From positions 3,100,001 to 3,164,000 of the forward strand of contig NZ_CP048114.1 in NCBI RefSeq assembly GCF_010093025.1: a DNA stretch of 64,000 bases. The letters run 5' to 3'. Under the pieces are notes generated by a model. That model was not told the origin of the DNA, ran no database searches, and worked only from the letters and a program-made list of their open reading frames with translations. Each line of letters opens with the position of its first letter. Within the stretch, counting starts at the first letter, position 1. This DNA is from Edaphobacter sp. 12200R-103 (lineage in GTDB: Bacteria > Acidobacteriota > Terriglobia > Terriglobales > Acidobacteriaceae). Shown piece by piece: positions 25,800 through 35,548 of this stretch. The position numbers and the translations under genes are program-made.

Positions 25800-26726
25800 A
25801 TGGATTGGCTAAGTTCCCTTCTTGACCTTGTTGCCGTCAGCGGCCGCCTCGATATCCGTTGCCTTTATGCAACGCCCTGGCGCCTGGCTCTGGGTTCCTT
25901 TCAGCCGGGGGAAATTCCTTATCACATCGTCGTGAAAGGGGCTGCCGTATTGCAGAATCCGTCCGGTGGACCTCCTCAAAAGATCCATTCAGGGGACATC
26001 CTCATCCTGCCTCACGGTCGCTCGCATGTTCTTGAGGATGGCAGCGGACTGCAGCCTGTTAAGGCTTACCCCGAGAAGAGCCTCAATTTAGTCGTCGATA
26101 GAAATGCCGGAACCGGAGATCCGCTGGACATGTTGTGTGGCCGTTTCCTGGTAGCGCAGCCGTACGACCGTCTCCTGCTCGATTACCTCCCGGATGACCT
26201 GATCATTCGGGCGGGAGATCAAAGCACTCCTGCCGGATCGCAACTTGCTGCTTTGATCGAACTGATGCGGACGGAAGCAAACACCGGCACCTTAGGCGGA
26301 TATGCCATGCTCAATGCCCTCTCCGCCGCTGTGTTTGCTCTGGCTCTACGTGTGGCCAGTGAATCGAACATCGTTCCAACGGGGCTGCTGGCTGCTGCGG
26401 CTGAGCCACGCCTTGGGCCTGCCCTGACGGCCATGTTTCAGGAACCCGGGTGCTCCTGGACCCTGCCCGAACTCGCGCGCCTCAGCCATATGTCGCGGGC
26501 GACCTTCGTCCGTCATTTCCGCCGGAAGATGGGGCGGTCGGCAAGCGATCTTCTCACGGATATCCGTATGACCCTGGCGGCAAGGAGATTGCGCAATTCC
26601 TCAGCGTCTACCGCCGAGGTGGCAGAATCGGCAGGCTATCTATCGGACGCCGCCTTCCAGCGTGCATTCAAGCAGCGTATGGGAATGACGCCGGCACAAT
26701 GGCGGCGCGCAAAGCGCACCGTCTGA
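25800..26726 (+). CDS. AraC family regulator with N-terminal cupin domain
   Basis: The 308-residue protein has an N-terminal cupin_6-like sensing domain (IPYHIVVKGAAVLQ and GDILILPHGRSHVL, about residues 15-200). The C-terminal AraC DNA-binding domain has two helix-turn-helix units: LPELARLSHMSRATFVRHFR and AEVAESAGYLSDAAFQRAFK. The cupin histidines may bind a ligand or metal. It is transcribed away from the DUF417 gene across an AT-rich gap of about 140 bp (25659-25799), the usual setting for a regulator that controls its divergent neighbour. The stop lies 12 bp from the convergent gamma-carbonic anhydrase gene. Confidence 0.92.
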   Translation: MDWLSSLLDLVAVSGRLDIRCLYATPWRLALGSFQPGEIPYHIVVKGAAVLQNPSGGPPQKIHSGDILILPHGRSHVLEDGSGLQPVKAYPEKSLNLVVDRNAGTGDPLDMLCGRFLVAQPYDRLLLDYLPDDLIIRAGDQSTPAGSQLAALIELMRTEANTGTLGGYAMLNALSAAVFALALRVASESNIVPTGLLAAAAEPRLGPALTAMFQEPGCSWTLPELARLSHMSRATFVRHFRRKMGRSASDLLTDIRMTLAARRLRNSSASTAEVAESAGYLSDAAFQRAFKQRMGMTPAQWRRAKRTV

Positions 26727-26738
26727 ACATCGCCGGAA

Positions 26739-27257
26739 TCACTCCGCTCTCTCCGCCAGATAGATCGCGGTATAGTCCAGGTAATTCTGCGCATATCGCG
26801 CAATCATCTTCCGGTCTTCCTCGCCCAGAGCTTTCTTCACCTTGCCCGGAACCCCCACCACCAGCGATCGCGGAGGAATTACGGTGTGCTCCGGGATCAC
26901 AGCGCCAGCCGCGATAATCGAGCCCTCGCCGATGCGGGCGTCATTCAGGATGACCGCGCCGATTCCCACCAGCACATAGTCTTCCAGCGTACATCCGTGA
27001 ACGGTGGCGTTATGCCCGATCGTCACCATCTCCCCCACCGTAACCGCATAGAGATTCCGCATCCCATGCAGCACGGCGCAGTCCTGCACGTTGCTCTTCG
27101 CGCCGATCCGGATGGAGTTCACATCTCCCCGCACGACCGCATTCATCCAGATGCTGGCCTGCTCTCCCAGCTCGACATCGCCGATCACCTGCGCTGAAGG
27201 ATCAACGTAACAGCTCTGGGGAATGACCGGCGTCCTGCCCTGGTAGCTTCGAATCAT
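26739..27257 (-). CDS. Gamma-carbonic anhydrase-like hexapeptide-repeat protein
   Basis: The 172-residue product folds as a left-handed beta helix, seen as repeating hexapeptides (VIGDVELGEQASIWMNAVVR, then VTIGHNATVHGC and VLVGIGAVILNDARIG). Candidate zinc ligands appear in CAVLHGM and the IGHNATVHG block, matching the three-His pattern of the gamma-CA/YrdA group. Family members may hydrate CO2 or be inactive homologues. The length is typical. It is convergent with the AraC regulator gene. No signal peptide; cytoplasmic. Confidence 0.92.
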   Translation of the reverse strand: MIRSYQGRTPVIPQSCYVDPSAQVIGDVELGEQASIWMNAVVRGDVNSIRIGAKSNVQDCAVLHGMRNLYAVTVGEMVTIGHNATVHGCTLEDYVLVGIGAVILNDARIGEGSIIAAGAVIPEHTVIPPRSLVVGVPGKVKKALGEEDRKMIARYAQNYLDYTAIYLAERAE

Positions 27258-27307
27258 CGACGCGCCTCCACCTGTTTGATTTTAACGGGGCCGCAAAACC
27301 GGGCCTG

Positions 27308-28351
27308 TCAGGATATCCACTTCAGGAGCCGGATGACCCCCATCGACGCAGGCTTGCGATGGGTGGAGACGTTGGTCCGCGAACTGATCTCGTCACGGTT
27401 CTTTGCGTAGTATTCGTAGGCCTTCAGCAGCATCTCCTCGTTGGTGAGCGTGGGCCTCCACCCCAGACGCTGCTTGATGCGGTCCGTGTCAAAGACAAAG
27501 CTCTCGGCGATCATCTTGTAGTGGTAGGGCCCAAGCGGCGAGACGCGCAGCTTATGCGCGGCCATCATGGCGGCGATCGTCGGCGCCTTTGGCAGCGAAC
27601 GCACCTTCGAACGGCTGGACGACGCGCGGATGACGCTCTCATAAACCTCACGCATCGTCTTCACATCATCAGACCCGATATGGAAGAGATCCGACTTGCC
27701 ATAGCTCGCGGCCTGAATACATGCGGTCGCAAGGTCCTCAGCATAGATGAACTGGTACCGATTGGAGCCGTCGCCGACCACCCAGACCGTCTTGTGATCG
27801 TCGATAAACTCGTAGAGGATCGCCAGCAGGCCCAGGCGCCCCGCATCCATGATGGTTGGGCAGCGAATGCTGACCACATCGAGATCGGAGGTAAATTCCT
27901 CCAGAAGTTTCTCAGCTGCGAGCTTGGACCTTCCATAAAGCTCGACCGGCGCCGGCGTATCGCGCTCTTCATGGACCGGATGGCCCAGGTTCGAGGCCCA
28001 GAGGCAGTTTGTCGAGACAAAGACGAAGGGACGGACACCGGCGTCACGCGCGGTCTCGGCCAGAAGCCGGGTGGCATCGACGTTGGAGGTCCACAACAGA
28101 TGCTCATCCATCTTCATGCCATGCGCGAGCTGCGCAGCAACATGAAAGACAGCATCGAAGCGGTGTTCCGCAAAGGTGCGCTTTACCAGTGCGGCATCGC
28201 GGAGATCGCCCTGGATGCTGGTAAGTCCCGGAAGAGTATCTTCATCCTGCTCGAGGTCAATATTGACGACAGTGTGGCCTTCGCGCAAAAGGCGGCGCTT
28301 GAGAACTCCACCGAAGAAGCCGGAGGCTCCAGTGACGAGATAGTGGGCCAC
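27308..28351 (-). CDS. NAD-dependent epimerase/dehydratase (SDR, extended)
   Basis: An extended short-chain dehydrogenase with the NAD-binding loop VTGASGFFGG at the N-terminus, the catalytic YGRSK (YxxxK), and a Ser/Thr in FVFVSTNCLW. Such enzymes epimerise or dehydrate NDP-sugars or act on related substrates. I place the start at GTG 28351, giving 347 residues beginning AHYLVTGASG after Met; the open frame continues about 75 codons upstream but that part does not look like protein. It is divergent from the flavoprotein gene at 28617, across 265 bp that hold no recognised element. The pair suggests nucleotide-sugar or glycan work, though the substrate is not known. Confidence 0.88.
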   Translation of the reverse strand: MAHYLVTGASGFFGGVLKRRLLREGHTVVNIDLEQDEDTLPGLTSIQGDLRDAALVKRTFAEHRFDAVFHVAAQLAHGMKMDEHLLWTSNVDATRLLAETARDAGVRPFVFVSTNCLWASNLGHPVHEERDTPAPVELYGRSKLAAEKLLEEFTSDLDVVSIRCPTIMDAGRLGLLAILYEFIDDHKTVWVVGDGSNRYQFIYAEDLATACIQAASYGKSDLFHIGSDDVKTMREVYESVIRASSSRSKVRSLPKAPTIAAMMAAHKLRVSPLGPYHYKMIAESFVFDTDRIKQRLGWRPTLTNEEMLLKAYEYYAKNRDEISSRTNVSTHRKPASMGVIRLLKWIS

Positions 28352-28616
28352 ATGGGAGATTGTACTTTGCAGATCTTCGCCGCTGGAGTGCCGTCCGGAT
28401 TCTGGCATACGTGGGCTATATCTTCTACAATCCAAAAGACCGTGAATGGTATGCGACGAATGGAAGCCGGAGCGCAAAGTTCTACCGGAAAAAATGGAAA
28501 AGGTCTGCTCACCTTTACCGGGCTTTCCGTATCCAAGTAGTTTTGATCGGTTCGATTGCAGAATGGCGTACTGCACCGGCCTGATTCATCTTCGCCGCGA
28601 GTGATCTTCAGAAAAC

Positions 28617-30299
28617 ATGCCTCAACAAGCTGTCATCATAGGTGCGGGCCCGGCGGGGTTGACGGCAGCGCTGGAGCTGCTGCGCAGGACCGGCATCCGG
28701 CCCATCCTCCTCGAGGGCAGCCACGAGATCGGCGGTATCTCGCGCACCATCCGCTACAAGGGAAACCGCATGGACATCGGCGGTCATCGCTTCTTCTCCA
28801 AGAGCGACCGCGTCATGCAGTGGTGGATCGACCTGATGCCGCCGGACGACCCTTCCGGCGTCATCAGCTACCAGGGCAGTCAGCGCGTGGTGGAGGTTCC
28901 CGCTGCTCCCCCCCAACATCCTCCTCTGCGCGGCATGGGCCCGCTCGAGGTCGACACCGAGACCGAAGAGACCGACGCCCTGGGCGAGGAGCACCGCGAG
29001 GCGCATGGCCACACCGAGACCGTCGTCACGCATGAGCCGGACGATAAGGATCTGGTCATGCTGATCCGGCCTCGTCGAAGCCGCATCTACTATCTGCGTA
29101 AGTTCTTCGACTATCCCATCACGCTGACCGCTACCACGCTCAGCAACCTTGGCGTCGTGCGAACAGTGAGGGTAGGGATGAGCTACCTCAAATCGCGTGT
29201 CACGCAGATCGCTCCTGAGAAAAGCCTCGAAGACTTTCTGATCAACCGCTTCGGACGCGAGCTGTACCTTACCTTCTTCAAGAGCTACACCGAGAAGGTA
29301 TGGGGAACCCCGTGCAATGAGATCTCCGCCGAGTGGGGAGCCCAGAGGATCAAGGGACTGAGCCTGACGACCGCCGTGAAGCACTTCGTGAAGAAGACCT
29401 TCAGCGGCGCGAGCAAAGGCGGCGACATCTCCCAGAAGGAGACCGACACCAGCCTGATCGAGCGCTTCATGTATCCCAAGTTCGGCCCGGGACAGCTGTG
29501 GGAGCATGTGGCAGACCTCGTAACCCAGGGCGGCGGCGAGATCCACATGGGCTGGAAGGTGGACCGCATCCACTGTCAAGGCGACAAAGTCATCTCGGTC
29601 GAAGCCGTGAGTGATGCCGGAGAACGACGCACGTTCGCTGGAGATTATTTCTTTTCCACCATGCCGATGCGCGACCTGGTTCGGGCCGTCGATGCTCCTG
29701 TGCCAGCGAACGTTCGCGAGGTAAGCGAGGGCCTGCAGTATCGCGACTTCATCACGGTGGGACTGCTCGTCGACAGACTCAAGGTCAGGGAGCCGGACGG
29801 CGGCCTGTTGAAAGACACCTGGATCTATGTACAGGAACCGGACGTGCTGCTGGGACGCCTGCAGATCTTCAATAACTGGAGCCCCTATCTCGTTGCCGAT
29901 CCTTCCAGGGTGTGGATCGGACTGGAGTACTTCTGCTACGACACCGACCCTCTATGGAAGATGGAGGACGAGGAGCTGAAGCGGTTCGCCATCGCCGAGG
30001 TGGCGAAGATCGGGATCCTGCGCGCAGAGGACGTGAGCGACGGACACGTCGTGCGCGTTCCCAAGACCTACCCGGCGTACTTTGGAACCTACAACCGCTT
30101 TGAGGAGCTGCGCGCTTTTACCGACTCCTTTGAAAACCTCTTTCTCGTAGGCCGCAACGGCATGCACAAGTACAACAACCAGGACCACAGCATGCTGACA
30201 GCGATGGCTGTGGTAGACGGCCTGGCGGCTGGTAAGGTGGATAAGGCCGCCCTGTGGAACATCAACACCGAGCAGGAGTATCACGAAGAAAAGAAGTAA
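28617..30299 (+). CDS. FAD-dependent oxidoreductase, UDP-galactopyranose-mutase-like
   Basis: The 560-residue flavoprotein opens with a dinucleotide-binding motif ([17 protein letters not shown]) and [16 protein letters not shown], then the GGHRFFSK loop typical of the amine-oxidase/UDP-galactopyranose-mutase group. Residues about 100-150 form an acidic, His-rich insertion absent from short members. The C-terminal FAD contact [19 protein letters not shown] is seen. The protein may isomerise a sugar nucleotide or oxidise a polyprenoid; both types exist among relatives. It is cytoplasmic or membrane-peripheral. The next gene begins 26 bp downstream with GGAGG before its ATG, so these are probably co-transcribed. 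Confidence 0.85.
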   Translation: MPQQAVIIGAGPAGLTAALELLRRTGIRPILLEGSHEIGGISRTIRYKGNRMDIGGHRFFSKSDRVMQWWIDLMPPDDPSGVISYQGSQRVVEVPAAPPQHPPLRGMGPLEVDTETEETDALGEEHREAHGHTETVVTHEPDDKDLVMLIRPRRSRIYYLRKFFDYPITLTATTLSNLGVVRTVRVGMSYLKSRVTQIAPEKSLEDFLINRFGRELYLTFFKSYTEKVWGTPCNEISAEWGAQRIKGLSLTTAVKHFVKKTFSGASKGGDISQKETDTSLIERFMYPKFGPGQLWEHVADLVTQGGGEIHMGWKVDRIHCQGDKVISVEAVSDAGERRTFAGDYFFSTMPMRDLVRAVDAPVPANVREVSEGLQYRDFITVGLLVDRLKVREPDGGLLKDTWIYVQEPDVLLGRLQIFNNWSPYLVADPSRVWIGLEYFCYDTDPLWKMEDEELKRFAIAEVAKIGILRAEDVSDGHVVRVPKTYPAYFGTYNRFEELRAFTDSFENLFLVGRNGMHKYNNQDHSMLTAMAVVDGLAAGKVDKAALWNINTEQEYHEEKK

Positions 30300-30325
30300 C
30301 GCTCCGCAGGCCGCCTCGGAGGACG

Positions 30326-31123
30326 ATGAGAGTTCGATCCCTTGTGCTGATCTCTGCTAGCCTGCTTTGCACCCCCCTGCTGTCTTCGCAACCGGCGAAG
30401 CCTGCGGCAGCGCAGGTAAACGCAATTCAAGACGCGCGGCTGGCCGGCATTCGCGATCTGAAGGGAACGATGTTCCACGTGCAGGGAATGGACCTTGATT
30501 CCACGCACGTATGGGTCACGTCGGTCGACATCGAACACAAGCGCGGCTTCCTGCATCAGTTCAATCGCGAAACCGGCCAGTTTGAGCGCCAGGTGGAGCT
30601 GACCGACGGCGTGCGTTTTCATCCCGGCGGCATCTCCGTGGATGGCGATTTCATCTGGGTTCCGGTTGCGGAGTATCGTCCGCACAGCTCCGCGGAAATT
30701 CTCGAACTCGACAAAAAGACGCTCGCGACCAAGCGAAAGATCGTCGTCGAAGATCATATCGGGTGCGTAGCCGTGGTTCCTGAAGGACTGGTGGCCGGAA
30801 ACTGGGGAAGCAAGCAGCTCTATCTCCTCGACCATCAGGGCAAACAGCTTCGCGTCATCGACAGCCCTTCGGAGACGCAGTATCAGGACATGAAGTTCGT
30901 CCGCGGTGAGTTGGTCGCCTCGGGAAATCTGGACCGCACCAGCGGCACCATCGACTGGTACAGCTGGCCTGCGATGAAGCTGGTGCGCAGCCTGCGCGCC
31001 GGACAGACCGATCGCGGAAGGCCGCTCACCATCGAGGCCATGGCCCTGAAGGGCAGCGACCTCTTCCTGGTGCCGGAAGACGGCCCCAGCCGCCTGTTCC
31101 ACTTTGTTCTCGATAAGCCATAA
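30326..31123 (+). CDS. Secreted propeller-like protein (possible DUF6454)
   Basis: The 265-residue protein starts with a signal peptide (MRVRSLVLISASLLCTPLLS, cleavage likely near AAAQ). The rest alternates short strands with recurrent motifs such as THVWVTSVDI, GDFIWVPVAEY and GLVAGNWGSKQLYLLD, as in beta-propeller folds. My memory links the pattern to DUF6454, but I could not check this. The ATG at 30326 follows GGAGGAC by 3 bases. The gene follows the flavoprotein gene closely and is followed by a small anchored protein; all three may be one operon. Function unknown. Confidence 0.75.
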   Translation: MRVRSLVLISASLLCTPLLSSQPAKPAAAQVNAIQDARLAGIRDLKGTMFHVQGMDLDSTHVWVTSVDIEHKRGFLHQFNRETGQFERQVELTDGVRFHPGGISVDGDFIWVPVAEYRPHSSAEILELDKKTLATKRKIVVEDHIGCVAVVPEGLVAGNWGSKQLYLLDHQGKQLRVIDSPSETQYQDMKFVRGELVASGNLDRTSGTIDWYSWPAMKLVRSLRAGQTDRGRPLTIEAMALKGSDLFLVPEDGPSRLFHFVLDKP

Positions 31124-31160
31124 GCTGGAAAGAGGCAGCCCCAGCGCCCGAGGTAATTGG

Positions 31161-31544
31161 ATGAGGCGGTTTCTCCTGTTGTCGTCAGTAGCCCTGGTTG
31201 TCCTGGTAGCTATGTACCGGCAAAGAATATTCCTGCGCGATCCGCTGGCGAAGGTGTACCGCGACGGCGTCCGGCAGCAGGGCGTTCGCGTCTACATCAA
31301 CTATTCCAATGACATCCTCGTAGAGGGCTCAGCCGATAACCAGTTCTACATGGTGCAGAACTGGAACCGCCTGCCCGGCGTTCCTCAGTCGCTGACCTGC
31401 ATGCATGCGATGCTGTGCTGGAGCGACCATGACCACGCCACCCTGCTCCCGCTGGCGGGAAGTGCAGGTCCGGCGACGATGAGCGATCGCGAGATAACGT
31501 TTCGGCAGACTGACGGTGGCGCTGTCAGGGTGACCCTGCGATAA
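31161..31544 (+). CDS. Small membrane-anchored protein of unknown function
   Basis: The 127-residue product begins with an uncleaved or cleaved signal segment (RRFLLLSSVALVVLVAMY, residues 2-19), then a soluble domain of about 100 residues with two Cys (CMHAMLC). The ATG at 31161 has GAGGT 6 bases before it. It lies 37 bp after the propeller-like gene and 21 bp before a 44-residue charged ORF, so the three may be co-expressed. I do not recognise the family. The location is probably periplasmic, tethered to the inner membrane. Confidence 0.72.
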   Translation: MRRFLLLSSVALVVLVAMYRQRIFLRDPLAKVYRDGVRQQGVRVYINYSNDILVEGSADNQFYMVQNWNRLPGVPQSLTCMHAMLCWSDHDHATLLPLAGSAGPATMSDREITFRQTDGGAVRVTLR

Positions 31545-31565
31545 ACAATCAGGAGGAGAAGGACG

Positions 31566-31700
31566 ATGAGCGATGGACGCGAAGAGCGCGAGGAGCAGGA
31601 GCAGAGGCGGAAGTGGGACGAAGAAGAGAGGCTCAGAAACAAGGGCGATCGGCCGTATCGCGAGCGTGAGTGGGAGGAGCAGGGGAGGGAGCCCTCCTGA
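31566..31700 (+). CDS. Small highly charged protein, 44 residues
   Basis: ATG at 31566 to TGA at 31700, with AGGAGGAGAAGG immediately upstream, a strong ribosome-binding region. The product is almost entirely Glu, Arg, Gln, Lys, Asp and Trp (EEREEQEQRRKWDEEERLR), likely a long charged helix. It starts 21 bp after the anchored-protein stop. No family recognised. It could be a real small protein or a chance ORF in a purine-rich stretch, but the ribosome site favours the former. Confidence 0.5.
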   Translation: MSDGREEREEQEQRRKWDEEERLRNKGDRPYREREWEEQGREPS

Positions 31701-31703
31701 TGC

Positions 31704-32054
31704 TCAGGCCGCGATCGTTCCCTGGTGAAAGAGCATCTGCCACTGGTCACCACGCTTGACCCAGATGGAGGAGTGGTGCGAGGTCGAGTTGGCCGTCGTC
31801 ACGTGATAGGTCGCCAGCGCCGCGTTTTCTCCCAGCGCATTGACGTAGAAGTGGCTCATGGTGGCACTGCGCGCCGAGCTTGAGTTCAGGGCATGGACCA
31901 GTTGGTTGAAGTTGAAGATACGGCCCGAGGTGCAGAACTCTTTGAACTCAGGAGCAAGAAGGGAGGCCAGTTGGCCGCGGCTCGTCTCGCGGTCCGGATG
32001 AAGCAGGCGTTCCTCAAGGGAGTGAAGGTGTTCCTGTAACTGTGCCGAGGTCAT
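31704..32054 (-). CDS. DUF4440 / SnoaL-like protein
   Basis: The 116-residue protein looks like an NTF2-fold (SnoaL/DUF4440) domain: an N-terminal helical pair (LQEHLHSLEERLLHP), LLAPEFKEFCTSGRIF, then strands ending IWVKRGDQWQMLFHQGT, the standard C-terminal signature. Such small alpha+beta cones bind or convert small hydrophobic molecules; the substrate is unknown here. It is convergent with the 44-residue ORF, whose stop is 3 bp away. Cytoplasmic; no signal peptide. Confidence 0.85.
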   Translation of the reverse strand: MTSAQLQEHLHSLEERLLHPDRETSRGQLASLLAPEFKEFCTSGRIFNFNQLVHALNSSSARSATMSHFYVNALGENAALATYHVTTANSTSHHSSIWVKRGDQWQMLFHQGTIAA

Positions 32055-32104
32055 AGTGTGTATTTTGACGTCCTGCTCCTTTCTAGAAGTTTCATCAGGG
32101 TAGC

Positions 32105-32136
32105 AAAAACAAACGCCGTCCCGAATAGGGACGGCG
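32105..32136 (-). terminator. Rho-independent terminator of the TonB-receptor gene
   Basis: On the minus strand CGCCGTCCC pairs with GGGACGGCG (9 bp, loop TATTC) and is followed by TTTGTTTTT. It lies 20 bp after the receptor stop codon. Confidence 0.9.
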
Positions 32137-32155
32137 CTTGCTGTAAGGAGAGCCG

Positions 32156-35100
32156 TTAGAAATTGAATTTTCCGGCGAGCTGGAAGATGCGTGGATCGGC
32201 AGCGCCGGTGGCGTTGCCGAAGGTGCCGGAGTTCCGATTGGTGCTGAAGCCGGTGAAATTGGGATGGTTGAGAACGTTGAAGGCCTCCATGCGCAACTGG
32301 AAGTTGAGTCTCTCGTGAACCGGGAAGATGCGGCTGACCGCGAGATCAACGTTGTAGTTGCTGGGAGTCCGCATGGCGTTGCGCCCCAGGTTGCCCAGGG
32401 TCCCAACAGCGTTCGGCGAGAACGCATCCTTGTTCAGGTACGAGAGTCTTGCCCCCGTTCGCTGTATTGAGTTATGGGTATAGGTATCCACGCCCGATAC
32501 CAGATTCGGGCGATCGAGGTTGATTCCGGTGCGCGAGTAATCGACGCCGGAGGTGATGTTGAGCGGCAGCCCACTGGTGATGCGGATGAGCGGCGCAATC
32601 TGCCAGTCATTCGCCACTGCTTTCTTCCAGCCTGTGAGCGAAGCGAAGTGACTCGATGCAATCAGGGTGGTGTTGAAGATATGGCGCACATCGAAGCCGC
32701 AGGGGCCGCGATCGAGCCGCGCGTTGTGGGTGTGTGCATAGAGCGGAGCCGCGATATCGCCCGTCGTGTCGCTGATATCGCTGCACTTCGACCAGGTGTA
32801 GTTCGCCAGGAAACTGAAGTTGTTCGACATGCGATGCTGGATCGCAGCAATCATGCCGTTGTAGCTCGACGTGCCGCCGTCGGTAATCAGCGTCATGGTG
32901 GGGCTGTAGCCCTGTCCTTGGACATTGTTGGCCAGAGTCAGGGGAGTACGGTTATTGGGGTTACCCAGCGTCGAGCAGTCGGTACCCAGCTTTCCTTTCG
33001 GATCAGGATTGGTCGCCAGAGGTCCGCAAGAGCCTGGCCCGGTCCACTTGCCCGGAATATAGATTGCTGCGTTGATGCCGGTGCCAAGCCACTGGTGCGC
33101 CTGCTGGTTACCGAGGTAGTTCAGTGAGAACATCCAGCCACGGCCAAAGTCCTGCTGAACGCTCGCAGTCCACTGATAGATCACCGGGGTCTGCATCTTC
33201 CGCTGAAGCAGGATCCACAGGGTGTTGGTTGGGAACTGCGACGTAGCATCCGGCGGAAAAACGCCGGGGAAGGGATCGCCGCCCGGATAGCCGCGCCAGG
33301 GCTCATCGAAGGGAAGGTTTCCGTTGAGGTCGATCTCGTTGACGAAGGGAGGATTGGAGGCGACGCGTTGCGACATGTAAAGCGGGGGCGTGTCATACAT
33401 CGCAGCAGCACCGGCGCGGAAGACCGTCTTTCCCGTTCCAAAGGGATCGAGAGTGAGAGATACCCGCGGCGAAAGATTCGTCATCTGGTTACTCGTAAAT
33501 GACTTGGAAACTCCCCGGTCGCCATAGTAGAACGATCCGGCAGGCGCGTTCGGATACTTGGTCGAGTGCTGACCGGCATCGAAAGCTGCCCGATCGAACG
33601 TGGAGCCACGACGGAACTTATCGACCTGGAAGAGATTCGGTTCCCAGCGCACGCCGTAGTTGACGGTAAGCCGTGGAGTCAGGTGCCAGGTGTCCTGCGC
33701 GTACAGACTGAAGGTCGTCTGACGGTAGGTGGTGTCCTGGGTTCGGCTCTGGCTGAAGGAACTCATCTGGCCGGTGAGGAAATCGGCCAGCGGCTCGCCC
33801 GTGAGGGTTCCGTTGAAGTTGTAGCTTCCATTGAACAGATAGCCCGTGCGGGTATTGTCTCCGGTACGGATGATCTCGCCGCCGAAGGCGATCTGGTGCT
33901 TGCCGACCAGCCAGTCGACGTCATCGGCAAAGTGCTCCGTATTGACGTTGAAGTAGCCCGGTGCGCAGGTGCCGCAGCCTACGTTGAAGCCGTTGGTGAT
34001 CGACATGCGCAGATCGACCGGAGCGTAAAGAAAGATGTTGACGCCAAGAGTATTGGCATTGATGCCGCCCGCCGTCGGTCCACGGTTGTTGCGACGGCGA
34101 GAGTAGGTGCCGTGGAAGGTGTTGACCATGTGCGGGGTGAAGATGAAGGTATCGCCCAGGGTAAAGCTCTGCACGCGCATGTCGTTGCCCGGCACGGTGG
34201 TCAGCAGGATATTCGTTTGCGAATAGTAGGAGGGCAGGTTGTAGTTCGTCAGGAAGTAACGGCCAAAGAGCGAGTGGCGCTGGCTGAAGGTGTAGTCGAT
34301 GCGACCAATGTACTGGTCTTCGGTGTTGTTGGCCGGAAGCCCTACATTCACAAAGCCGGCAGAATTCGCCTGCGACAAAGGCAGGTACTTGATCAGGTTC
34401 AGAGCCGCCGGGCTGAACGTGGCCGGATCAATCTTGAGTCCGCTCGTCTTGCGGGCGCAATTGCCTGTAGTGAGATTCTGGGTGAAGTCACCGGCCAGCA
34501 TGGCAGCCGTCGGCAGACAGTAGCCGGTCGAGTTGCCGGTCTTGTGCTCGCGCGTTCCCTGATATCCGCCGAAGAAGAAGAGCTTGTCGGTGATGATCTT
34601 TCCGCCGAGAGTCCCGCCAAACTGGTTGCGCTTGACCGTGTCCTTGGTCGGGGAAAAGAAGTTCGTCGCGTTGATGACGTTGTTGCGGACGAAGTCAAAG
34701 ATCGTGCCGTGCCACTGGTTCGATCCTGAATTGGTGACCACGTTCACCAGCGAGCCGGGGTGGATGCCATTGCGGGCAGGCAGCGAGTTCGATTCGACAG
34801 AGAACTCATGCAGAGCGTCCGGAAAGGGATACGGCAGATTGACATTGGTGAAGTTGTCCGTATGGTATCCGCCGTCGAGCACGTAGTTGTTGTAGTTGCC
34901 CTGGCTTCCGGCGACCGCAATCACGGTAGAGCTGGGATAGTTCTTGCTGCCGACCATGTCATTGCTCGGCGCGGTCACGGCGCCTCCCGAGACGAGCACC
35001 AGCTGGGTCGCCTGACGGCCGTTCAGCGGCATCTCGGTAATGCGAGCCTGGTCGATGACCTGCTTGAAGGTGCTGCTCTCCGTCTCCAACGCTACGCCAG

Positions 35101-35485
35101 AAGCCTCGACATTGACCTGCTCGGTCGTCGCGCCCACCTGCAGGTGAGGATTGATGGAGATGTTGTTACCGACTTCAAGAACACCAGTCTGGGTCAAGGT
35201 CTGGAAACCCTGGGCGGTCACGCTCAGCGAATAGGCACCAACGGGAACGTTGGGCATGGCGTAGACGCCCTGGTTATCGGTGGTGGAGACACGCGATACG
35301 CCGGTGGCGGTCTGCTTCAGCGTCACGATCGCATTGGGAACAGCGGCCCCCGTAGGATCGGTGACTGTGCCCTGAACACTGGCAGTTCCGGCAGCCTGCG
35401 CCCACGCTTTGGGAAGCATCATAAGCGGGAGCAAGGCAAACAGGAAAAGCAGATTGGATAGTCCACTTTTTGATTTTTTATGCAT
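32156..35485 (-). CDS. Oar-like TonB-dependent outer-membrane receptor
   Basis: The 1109-residue protein begins with a signal peptide (cleavage near AWAQAAG). A carboxypeptidase-regulatory-like domain follows at about residues 35-115 (VQGTVTDPTGAAVPNAIVTL and GVYAMPNVPVGAYSL). Then come a plug-like segment (ITEMPLNGRQATQLVLVSG) and a large predicted beta barrel. The last residues are FQLAGKFNF, ending in Phe as expected for outer-membrane insertion. Such receptors are highly expanded in Terriglobia and take up saccharides or other large ligands; the ligand is unknown. No dedicated TonB or sugar-utilisation gene is adjacent. A near-consensus promoter lies about 85-115 bp upstream and a terminator follows, so it is a single-gene unit. 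Confidence 0.93.
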   Translation of the reverse strand: MHKKSKSGLSNLLFLFALLPLMMLPKAWAQAAGTASVQGTVTDPTGAAVPNAIVTLKQTATGVSRVSTTDNQGVYAMPNVPVGAYSLSVTAQGFQTLTQTGVLEVGNNISINPHLQVGATTEQVNVEASGVALETESSTFKQVIDQARITEMPLNGRQATQLVLVSGGAVTAPSNDMVGSKNYPSSTVIAVAGSQGNYNNYVLDGGYHTDNFTNVNLPYPFPDALHEFSVESNSLPARNGIHPGSLVNVVTNSGSNQWHGTIFDFVRNNVINATNFFSPTKDTVKRNQFGGTLGGKIITDKLFFFGGYQGTREHKTGNSTGYCLPTAAMLAGDFTQNLTTGNCARKTSGLKIDPATFSPAALNLIKYLPLSQANSAGFVNVGLPANNTEDQYIGRIDYTFSQRHSLFGRYFLTNYNLPSYYSQTNILLTTVPGNDMRVQSFTLGDTFIFTPHMVNTFHGTYSRRRNNRGPTAGGINANTLGVNIFLYAPVDLRMSITNGFNVGCGTCAPGYFNVNTEHFADDVDWLVGKHQIAFGGEIIRTGDNTRTGYLFNGSYNFNGTLTGEPLADFLTGQMSSFSQSRTQDTTYRQTTFSLYAQDTWHLTPRLTVNYGVRWEPNLFQVDKFRRGSTFDRAAFDAGQHSTKYPNAPAGSFYYGDRGVSKSFTSNQMTNLSPRVSLTLDPFGTGKTVFRAGAAAMYDTPPLYMSQRVASNPPFVNEIDLNGNLPFDEPWRGYPGGDPFPGVFPPDATSQFPTNTLWILLQRKMQTPVIYQWTASVQQDFGRGWMFSLNYLGNQQAHQWLGTGINAAIYIPGKWTGPGSCGPLATNPDPKGKLGTDCSTLGNPNNRTPLTLANNVQGQGYSPTMTLITDGGTSSYNGMIAAIQHRMSNNFSFLANYTWSKCSDISDTTGDIAAPLYAHTHNARLDRGPCGFDVRHIFNTTLIASSHFASLTGWKKAVANDWQIAPLIRITSGLPLNITSGVDYSRTGINLDRPNLVSGVDTYTHNSIQRTGARLSYLNKDAFSPNAVGTLGNLGRNAMRTPSNYNVDLAVSRIFPVHERLNFQLRMEAFNVLNHPNFTGFSTNRNSGTFGNATGAADPRIFQLAGKFNF

Positions 35486-35548
35486 GGTATGGCCTCAAAA
35501 GTAAGTTCAATAAAATGTTTTCGACTTTGGTTGGATCTCTGGAAAATG

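Noticed and set aside
32474..34729. Long plus-strand open frames opposite the TonB-receptor gene
   Set aside because: They are antisense shadows of a clear receptor coding sequence, with no motifs or ribosome sites of their own.
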